Source: Bugula neritina (Eukaryota; Bryozoa; Gymnolaemata; Cheilostomatida; Bugulidae). From it: 64,000 nucleotides of DNA. The first letter of the stretch is position 1. Each line of letters starts with the position of its first letter. The translations under genes were made by a program, and so were the position numbers. A model generated the notes under the pieces. That model saw only the letters and a program-made list of their open reading frames with translations, made no database searches and was not told where the DNA came from. The DNA is taken from NCBI GenBank assembly GCA_964035545.1, contig OZ037767.1:9724207-9788206 (forward strand). Direction: 5' to 3'. Of this stretch, positions 56,001-64,000 are shown in pieces.

Positions 56001-59000
56001 CAGATGCTTTACGTAACTACAATATATAGAATCATATGATTGTCATCAATTTTTACATTTAAATTTGAGATTACATGTAGTCATTCGACTAAACATGGTA
56101 GATATGTACTCAGTATGTATATACTCAGTATGTTTGTACATGACAAGTATGTATTTACACATAATGTATGTACACATAATGTATGTACACAGTATGTATG
56201 TACACAGTATGTACTATGTACATGGTACTAGTGCAGTACATGGTACTGGAGTATGTAGGTCTTCCATCATCTCCAATACATACACCTGAAACAGACTAAA
56301 ACAAAGCAGCTGGGAAAGAGCCAAAGCCGAGGGCAGACAGGAGTTGTGTCTACCTGGTCTATGATGTAGTTGCGGAGTCGTGTGGCAGCAATTGAAATGA
56401 GTTTCTTCAGACACGAGTTGGTCTTGTCATATAGGTCGTCCCACCTGCCACTGTAACACTTGGCTATTTCTACACCATCAACCTGTTAGTGGAGAAAGGG
56501 TATATAGTAATCCAGAGTATATATAGTAACACAGAGGATATATAGTAATACAGAGTAAGTAGAGTAATACAGAGTATATATATAGTAATACAGAGTATAA
56601 ATAGTAATACAGAGGATATATAGTAATACAGAGTATATACAGTAATACAGAGGATATATAGTAATACAGAGGATATAATATAGTAATACAGAGTATATAT
56701 AGTAATACAGAGTATATATAGTAATACAGAGGATATAATATAGTAATACAGAGTATATATAGTAATACAGAGGATATATATATAGTATTACAGAGGATAT
56801 AATAGCACGCAAGGTCAATACCTTCATTTTACCCAGAAGTTCGGGTGTGCCAAGAACGTTCCAGCGTTTCTCAGGTGAGGTGAGGAGAGTGTTGGCCACC
56901 CAGTGACTCTTACCAGCTCCCACCAGACCCACCATGAGATAGACGGAGCACTCGGACTTCCTGGTGACGGGCTTCACTGCTCTGTCTCTACTGTCCAGCG
57001 GCAGCTCAGATATAAAACAGTAGTCTTCATTGATAGCGTACCACGGCTTCTCCTAACAAAACAATAAACAAACATTAGACATAAAGCAAAAAGTTCAAAA
57101 CTTGCTATTGATTACATAGTACTAAAACTAACAAAAATTCAATTTATCTATATACAAACTACATTACCAATATAAAGTTGACCAGAACTTATCAGAAAGC
57201 GTAAACCCACCAGCTGGCCAAAATTAACAGCAATGGAGAAGTTTTTGGTTGAGACATGAGGGTAGAGAGAGTCCAGCCCCAGTAAGTGACTCTCCAACTT
57301 ATACGCCTCAACTACAGGGCCGTCGTTCTTTGAGAAGGAAATGGTTACCATGGTATCGGTGATATCCTGCAATACATGAGTAAATTGGAGTAGCTGACAG
57401 AACGTAATGTTATGAGGTAAACTACACAATGGGCCAGAAAAAACCACTTATCTGAGTATTTATATATTCAAAGAAAAGGGATGATACTGTGCCACTTTCA
57501 CAACAATAAAGCAAAGCTAATGAGAGTTGTACAGAGTAGAGAGCTCACAAGATAAATGAGCTGAGTGACTCACCAAGTAGGAAGTGATGACATCACCGAC
57601 ATCATACGACTCGCCATAGTCCACAAAGAGCGAGTCGCAGCAGCACCGCCCCGTACTCTGGTAGCCAAAGGAATAGGGAGACTCGCCTAACTGATGGTCA
57701 GTGCTGCTAATAGACCACCCGACTCTGGCCATGTAGTTGTCGCCCAGAGGTTGATCTTTAATGTTGATTGGTAGTCGGCCAGTTACCTAGGAAACCAAAA
57801 ACACTGAAATTTTTCACAAAGAGAATGAATGCCCTTTTCTGGAATGGCAAAAAGGCACTGAAAACTGAAAAAACTCTAATTATCAACAAACCAGCACATA
57901 TCAGTATCTCAGGAAACCGCACTTGCACATTTTCAACACAAACCTTCAATTGGAAAGCAATAGAGCAAGGGGAGCTGACTCCATAGTTAGCCCGAGCACC
58001 CGCCCACATGTATCCAAATCCTCCACGACTCAATGGCTTACAGCTCACGCCGGCTTCATCTATCTACAACCATAGCAACACGCATCTTAATAAAAGGAAT
58101 CAGCCTGCAGTAACAAATAGTATGAATAAAGTAGTCCATCCAATACACGGATACTGGAAGCAATATTAGCTGCCAATAAAGAATATAATTATGAGTCATG
58201 ATAAACTGGTGACAAGGCATACAGTTTGGAGTTGTGTTAACAGCGAAACGTACAAACATGTTGAGGTCACAGTGGTATCTGTCCAACTCCACAGTCTCAC
58301 GTTCCACCCAATCTGTATTCTCCATGACAACAGGCTCGGGATCATATTTCCACTCCTTTTTACCTTTGGGAATGGGAACAGCTGTTTCGGTGACTAGAGG
58401 TGCTGAAGTTACTGCTGACTCTTTGGGTTCATCAGCTAAAGCCACATAACACCAGTTATATAACGAGTATCTATACATTCAACACACATATGCCATAAAT
58501 CAATTCAACACCAATAAAACCGGCCATATTCAATATGTCAAAGCCAACATGTAGTAGCTGTAAAATCGTCAATATTGCAAAGGTTAAGCAAAAAAGCTTG
58601 ACGTTTAAACCTATATAGCCCTTGATCTAAAATAGGCATTTGTCCAAAATAAGAACAAAATCAAATAAACCGATTGAATTCTAACCCTTACAGAGATTGG
58701 AATTAAAATAGCTTATGATCAGATCAAATGGAGAAGTCACTTTGAACAAGCTACAGCAAAATCAGCTATTTCAAGGTTTAATGACAGCTCACTTAGTTGA
58801 AGGATTATTGAAGCATTTGGAAAAGTTCCAGTTTTAGCACTGTAGGTATAAGATAGACAGCTCAAGGGCAACCTGAAGCCATATATTTCACTTTTCAAGC
58901 CTTATTTTACAACTTATGCCAAAAACCCTCATGTGAATACATTATGAATTAATGAGATATGAATAACTACATGTGGAAAGCAGAGAAATGTGCTTAAGTG

Positions 59001-60663
59001 ACACTTTAACAACTTACACAGTAGTGAGAAGACACCGCCTGTAGCAGGCTCCCCTCCCCCAGATTCAGCTGGAACTACAATTTAGTTGGTAGAAGTTCAC
59101 AAGTGAAAAGTCCTATTTTTCAACAAAAGAAAAAGAGAACAAGGCACACAATTCAAGATATACATGTCCTACTTGGCAAAGGTATTATGCATGGGATATT
59201 AGTGCCAATATTTATGTCACCTTTCTATCCATCAATAGAAATAACTACACATCTACCTTTGATAAACCAAACGAGAATTTTATAATCAAGTGATTGAATG
59301 TATTGGCTTATTTAAATTTACAACGCCTTAAATGTCCAACAGTTGTAAGAAACAAAACCCCAAAAATACATGTCCAGGTTACAGCATATAGTGACTAGCT
59401 TACCATCTGGTGCAGCGGGTGTAGCAGACCTTTCTTCGTCTTCTTCCTCTTCCATAGGCTCCTCAGCATCTGGCGTGTGGGGCCCAATTCTCTCTCTCCT
59501 ATTCTCATATTCCATCGCAACAGCAGCTTCCAACTGGTCAGAGAATCTGTCTTCACTGGTATTCGTGGGCTTCACCCCTTCTGTTGACTCCACATTCGTC
59601 GGTTCATTTACAGGAGAAAGAGCTTCAGTATTTGCAGCCATTTGCTGAGTCTCTGGTGCTGAAGAAGTCACCATAGGTTCTTGGTGCTGTTCTTCACCTG
59701 TAGTTTTTGTAGATTCACCTGTAGATTCTTTGCGTTGTTTTTCACCTGTAGTTTCTACAGATTCATCTGTAGATATTGTAGGGTCTGTGGGAGCGTGCCC
59801 CTCTAGACCAGAAACCATAGTCTCATTCCCAGTGTCCATTTCACCAGTAACTGACTCTCCCGCTTCTTTAACTTCTACTTCATCAGTTTCAGTCAAGTTA
59901 TTTGTTTTAGATGAATGGGTAACAATTTCATCAGATTTTTGTGAATCAGCCAGTGGATTTGGATTTTCCATGAACTGTTGATTTGCATTATCAACGGATG
60001 AAGTAACCTCAACAGCTGAGGGATTTGCAGAATCATCGGCTTGAGAATCATCAGTTGACGCAGAAGGTTCTACGTTAGAAGCAATCGCTGGAAGATCACC
60101 CGAAGTATTAGCATCTGCCTCATCTGCAGACTTCCTGTGAACTGACAAATTGGCTTCACCTTCTGAAACTGAAACAGAAGTTGAATTATTTAACAAACTT
60201 GTTGTGAAATACAAATAAGATATAATACAAAAAATTCAACCGAACACCCACTAAAGCTATAGCCAAATTATAATTTACTCAATAAAAATATTTGAAAAAG
60301 ATTTTATGGGAGCTTGACATGAAGTTGAAGAGAAAATACATTTGTTACACAAGAAACCCGAAAACAAATATAAGTCCAAGGTTAGATTACTTTCATAAAT
60401 GGTAAAATGTTCCTCAGAGCTTTTTTCAATTAGTAAAATGAAAAATTAAATTTAAAAAACATCAATGAATGGTGTTAATTTTACTGACTGTTGCCGCCAA
60501 TTGTTTCTTCAGCAGAACCAGTATGTGACTCCTCTGTTTCCATACATTTCTGAATAAGCTCTTCCTTCTTTAACCCTTTGCCATCTTGACCACGAGATTC
60601 CAGAAGTTCTCTAAGCTCAGCCACCTTAAGCTTCCGGTACCTTTTTGCTTCTGGTGAATTCAT
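53072..60663 (-). CDS. HNRNPU: hnRNP U-like protein (SAP, SPRY, P-loop kinase-like domain)
   Basis: Fourteen minus-strand exons: 60663-60485, 60197-59404 (start uncertain), 59068-59018, 58435-58254, 58063-57944, 57786-57574, 57366-57211, 57052-56822, 56482-56354, 55433-55265, 54810-54619, 54451-53801, 53526-53449 and 53154-53072 (TGA), about 1075 residues (human HNRNPU about 825). A SAP DNA-binding motif (VAELRELLESRGQDGKGLKK) is at about 12-45. A Thr/Glu/Ser-rich acidic region runs to about 330. A SPRY domain covers about 390-575 (MWAGARANYGVS, VGWSI, SYGYQS-like FGYQSTGR, FSKNDG, FPHV-like YPHVS, NFGQ). A kinase-like fold has Walker A GLVGAGKS at about 610 and YIIDQTNV at about 685. The tail is Met/Gly/Asn/Gln-rich. 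Such proteins bind nascent RNA and scaffold/matrix DNA in the nucleus. Whether it is orthologous to HNRNPU or HNRNPUL1/2 is not decided. Confidence 0.93.
53801..54320 (-). repeat. coding repeat: Met/Asn/Gln/Gly low-complexity tail
   Basis: In exon 12 of the hnRNP U-like gene the code repeats 15- to 21-base units giving NMGQM, NMGNM and GMGQN words over about 150 residues. Third-position variety (GGG/GGC, CAA/CAG) shows an old, selected array and not a fresh expansion. The complementary strand gives open frames that are shadows. Confidence 0.85.
56100..56240. repeat. GTATGTACACA-type tandem array
   Basis: Imperfect 11-18-base units of CAGTATGTATGTACACA and ATAATGTATGTACAC in the hnRNP U-like intron between exons 9 and 10. 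Confidence 0.65.
56500..56808. repeat. 19-bp minisatellite in hnRNP U-like intron 8
   Basis: About 16 copies of ATATAGTAATACAGAGTAT (variants with AGAGGAT and small length changes) between exons 8 and 9. It yields a false minus-strand ORF that reads on from exon 8. Confidence 0.9.
60485..60663 (-). promoter_or_regulatory. start exon of hnRNP U-like gene and its uncertain splice
   Basis: The ATG at 60663-60661 precedes the SAP domain. A poly-T tract and AAAG just upstream (60671-60690 on the minus strand) look like an acceptor, so a non-coding first exon may lie further up. The exon ends at a GTAAAA donor after 60485 (phase 2). The strong TTTCAG acceptors at 60169 and 60163 need phase 1, whereas the weaker CAACAAG at 60198 fits phase 2. 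Confidence 0.5.
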
Positions 60664-62160
60664 ATTAACCTTTCGAAAAAAAATCAACACATATATAATT
60701 TCAAGTGTTGGTCAACAGAAAAAAGAAGTACTTAAAATGTTAATATAAGTATACTAATACTAATAGTGATACTAGTATACTAGTAGTAATATTCCAATGA
60801 ATTAATATCAATAATCATAGCGGTAGTCACAGAGAGAGTTAGGCTATTCAGCAACACAACATAAATATTACAACCATTATCAGTTTCACTATCAGTACGA
60901 GTATCAATATGAATATGTATAACTATAAGCAAAAGTAATACTTATAACTTTTCCATCATAATAATCATTAATATTTATTTTATAACAACATTTATTTCAA
61001 TGTAATAATATTGGCAATTTAGGTTTAACAAGTTAAAATGATCAAACTCAAATTGATTATCAATAAAAATACATCTAATTCTTAAAGAATGACAATTTGC
61101 ATATCAATAACTTATGGAATAGTAATTATTATACTTATTAACTTATAGTCATCACTCATGATGATTTCATGATTATGATCATCACCTGATTATGATCATA
61201 AAGTTAACAGTCACAAAGACTGATACTCATACTGATAGTCAAAATTGTTGTGATACCCTTACTCATAATTGCTCAACTGATAAATCTGAAGTTAAACTAA
61301 AATCAAAATTATTTAATTTAAACAATAAATAAATAATCATATTCATAACGATAGTGGTAATGATAAAATTAAAATTAAATGATAATCATCATCATAAACT
61401 TCAGTCTTGAAGTGAATCACTGAATGATCATCATCATCAGTACAAGTATCACTATCAGTATCACTATGAACTATGAATTATAAATATAATCATAATGAAA
61501 CTCAAAATGTTTTTATTCATCAAATTAATAATTAATATTACAATAATATTAATTTAAATTATACTAAATTTTATTAATTATATTTATAACTTAAATTTAA
61601 TTTTATATTTCAATGACATTCAACTTTTACTTTCAACATTGAATTTAAGTATTCTTTGAGTTTGAAAATCCAAACATGAAACATTCCACTGGCACTAACT
61701 CTAAGTCAAACTCGAACTGAAACAGTCAAACTCAAAGCCTGAACACTGAACAGGAACAATCTAATTCAAATTGACATTTACTTTTAATTAAGTCTAACTT
61801 ATAACCACATTACTGGTGAGTTATAACTATAAGTAAATTAGCAAAAATAATCATATAAAAGACAGATATCGGCGCGAATTTTCTGGTCAACGTGCTCATG
61901 CTGTGGTAGATTCAAAGGCACTCCTATTCCTTTTCAATGAGCGGAATGGCGCTGTAGATGACCATGACCTAGCGTGAATCAAACTGACGAGCCAGAAAGC
62001 TTTGAGTGCGGTTTTAGTGTTTTAAGAAGATAATCCCATTAATAACCATTGGCAACAGTATTCTCTTACTATAATACTATAATAGTCATCGTAAATTTGG
62101 CATCCAAGTTGAAAAAGTGTCTTCATCTACAAGTTTTCAACGGCAGCAGGACTGGCGCAT
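60664..62160. other. region upstream of the hnRNP U-like gene
   Basis: No exon is supported. Most of it is degenerate trinucleotide and AT-rich sequence. A relatively GC-rich patch at about 61865-62170 carries an E2F-like word on the minus strand (ATTCGCGCCG) and could be the promoter or a 5' UTR exon of the hnRNP U-like gene. Confidence 0.4.
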
Positions 62161-62720
62161 TTAGTTTCACGCAGAAAATTAGTAATTACTCGTCTATACT
62201 GATACTCTGTAGTGAGGAATCGAATTAAATGTGTTATTTACTGTTAACTGTTACTGTTAGTATTACTATTACTATTAGCATGAGACTGAGAGTTTGTGGT
62301 AATGTTTTATCAGTAATCACTAATCAGTATGAGACTGAGTATGAGTATGACTATGAGTATATAAATATTAAATTTAATCTAGATATTATTAATTTATGCA
62401 TATTTAATTTTATATTAATACTGATAGAAATAATTATTACAACCTTTAGTTATCACTATCATTATGTTAATCGTAGTCAATCATAGTCAAACTCAATGTC
62501 ATAGACCATCGGGCATAGTGGTATTCATTTTGATTTTCATTATCATAATGATAATCATTATCATTATGAATATTAATATCGACACAATGATCATGACCAT
62601 GATGATTTTGATAGTGATTGTAATTATTTTATCATTTAATTTTATGTTGATATTGATATCTGTCGAATTGTTCTTCACACTATTTGAATTTCTAAACTAC
62701 CCTCACCTTGTTGGGTAGAA
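60740..62720. repeat. long degenerate trinucleotide/AT tract
   Basis: Broken runs of ACTAATAGTGATACTAGTAT, ATCATTATGA, AGTATGAGTATGACTATGAG and related triplet words. Blocks of CTTTTACTTTCAAC and TCAAACTCGAACTGAAACAG (61615-61740) recall the flanks of the tracts at 10054 and 22500. Interrupted at 61865-62170 by unique sequence. Confidence 0.65.
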
Positions 62721-62864
62721 GCCAGAAGGGGTGTGCCACTTTGACTGTTAAATCATGGGTTACATCATGGTCATCATGTATCAGTATGCATCAGCAGCGA
62801 GTAGTCACTGTCACCAAACATTAATATATTATATTCAAGAATAGTTTTCAGTGGCCTCAAAGCA

Positions 62865-62945
62865 GGCCTGGTTAGCCTGTCTGTGGTAAGACCCTGCTAC
62901 GGTTGCTGTAAGCATATTTGATTCAAATCTCTAAGTCGAATTGTT
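62865..62945 (+). mobile_element. possible tRNA-like SINE head
   Basis: CTGGTTAGCCTG (A-box-like) is followed about 50 bases on by TTTGATTCAAATCTC (B-box-like). No clear match to the other SINE copies beyond these boxes, so it may be a different family or chance. Confidence 0.3.
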
Positions 62946-63189
62946 CATGGTAGAAAATATTTCAATATTTATTTTAGTTTGTACTAATTGAACATGGAAT
63001 TCTTTGAGCCTAAGAGCTAGTCTGAACTGTTGATGATATTTGTTCAGTTAGGTGGCCATATAATTTAGTGAGTACTGGATGATATTCTTCTTTGGGTAAA
63101 ATCTGGAGAAGACAAGTGTTTTTATTTTTTCTTCTGGATAATAGTGGTTTTATTCCAAGTTTATCCATAGGCTAGGTCAAATATTTATG

Positions 63190-63500
63190 TTCTTTTATGC
63201 TGCATGTAAAGCAAACAGAGTCTGACGGAACACCTTCTATGCTGGCAATGGCACTTTTACAAACTGGGTCCCAAACAGCACAAGCATATTCTAGATGTGG
63301 TAGACATAGAGTCTTGTATGCAAGCTAACGGGCATGCTGTGGTACCTATTGTAGCGCTCTTTTAATCATCCCAAGTTGTTTCTCTGCTTTTGGGACTTTC
63401 TTATAAATATGTTCAGCAAACTTACAATCAGATAAAATCAACACTCCGAGACATTTTTGTACTATTTATGTGTTCGAGCTCAGAACCATGCAGAGTGTGT
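63190..63500 (-). mobile_element. non-LTR retrotransposon fragment (RT C-terminal region), decayed
   Basis: On the minus strand, broken frames give HGSELEHI, then GVLILSDCKFAEHIYKKV and EKQLGMIKRALQ, a diverged middle, then PHLEYACAVWDPVCKSAIAS and IEGVPSD. This order (LGV.I...L.F..HI, then HLEYA..VWDP) is typical of CR1/L2-like reverse transcriptases. It contains stops and frameshifts and is truncated at both ends. Confidence 0.85.
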
Positions 63501-63779
63501 TTCGGTGGGCCTAGAAAGGTTTGTTATTTCCTTTTTCAATGGCTGACAAACTTGTTTATTGATGCAAGAAATCCTAATCTGATGGAAGGATTTTTTGGCA
63601 AACCTCCTATAATTGGCTACTACATTTTTGTCTAAAGAATCTATAATCTGCTGGTGCGGGATGTATAGCCTACATTGTTTTTGAGCAATCTTATGACTTT
63701 CCTTGTTAAGCCATTTTGGCTCATTATTGTATTTTCTGCTTCTTTATTGCCCTTTCGACATCTCCGTGACCTTTGGTAT

Positions 63780-64000
63780 TGATAATGACAATCATAGCAG
63801 TCGCAGATGGTATAGTTATAGTCATGCTGATATCTGTGTTAACATTTAGCTCGATTTTGATCATTATTTTTAATTAATTATTAGCAACAATAATTTCAGT
63901 CATTATTATCATACTCATAGTTGTATTTATATTGCCTTTAATATTGATAATCACAATCATAATTATAACCGTAATAGCAATGTATCAATCATAGCTATGC
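63780..64000. repeat. trinucleotide-rich tract at window end
   Basis: ATAATGACAATCATAGCAGT, ATTATTAGCAACAATAAT and ATTGATAATCACAATCATAA words resemble the tract at 60740-62720. It runs off the window. Confidence 0.5.

Noticed and set aside
56486-56821. C-terminal extension of the hnRNP U-like P-loop exon
   Set aside because: Reading past the donor at 56821 enters a 19-bp minisatellite; splicing to 56482 restores the conserved fold up to YIIDQTNV.

Overview
The window is nuclear DNA from an animal. It is AT-rich, its genes are split into many short exons with GT..AG introns, and it holds microsatellites, minisatellites, tRNA-derived SINE copies and decayed LINE fragments. The gene content (two Vsx homeobox genes with CVC domains, MGAT1, MEMO1, a kizuna-like centrosomal gene, an hnRNP U-like gene) points to a bilaterian. 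The SINE style and intron richness would suit a lophotrochozoan invertebrate, but the phylum cannot be fixed from sequence alone. I rebuilt exons by hand, joining reading frames across splice sites and checking intron phase at every junction; all junctions agree except one (hnRNP U-like exon 1 to exon 2).

Layout. (1) 1-3225, + strand: 3' end of a DZANK1-like ankyrin-repeat gene cut by the window edge. (2) 9660-4280, - strand: complete 8-exon MEMO1, with a MITE, a 19-bp minisatellite, a SINE fragment and a palindrome in its introns. (3) 9.7-13.5 kb: intergenic, with a degenerate ACT/AGT trinucleotide tract. (4) 20490-13566, - strand: complete 11-exon MGAT1 with a 36-bp minisatellite. (5) 20.5-24.1 kb: space between divergent genes, holding a LINE fragment and two trinucleotide tracts. 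(6) 24116-33214, + strand: 17-exon kizuna-like gene. (7) 35376-41958 and 46146-50977, + strand: two tandem Vsx paralogues, 6 and 5 exons. (8) 60663-53072, - strand: 14-exon hnRNP U-like gene (SAP, acidic region, SPRY, P-loop kinase-like fold, Met/Asn/Gln/Gly-rich tail). (9) 60.7-64 kb: long trinucleotide tracts and a second decayed LINE fragment.

The genes do not form a pathway. MGAT1 makes complex N-glycans in the Golgi, MEMO1 acts in motility and metal/redox signalling, the DZANK1-like and kizuna-like proteins belong to centrosome and cilium biology, the Vsx pair are paired-class transcription factors of photoreceptor and interneuron lineages, and the hnRNP U-like protein binds RNA and chromatin. 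The most interesting large-scale signal is linkage: DZANK1, KIZ and VSX1 all lie on human 20p11, so the order DZANK1-KIZ-VSX here may be a relic of an ancestral bilaterian linkage. The most interesting local signals are the diverged second Vsx homeodomain, duplicated splice sites in the kizuna and Vsx genes, and the unusual low-complexity tail of the hnRNP U-like protein.
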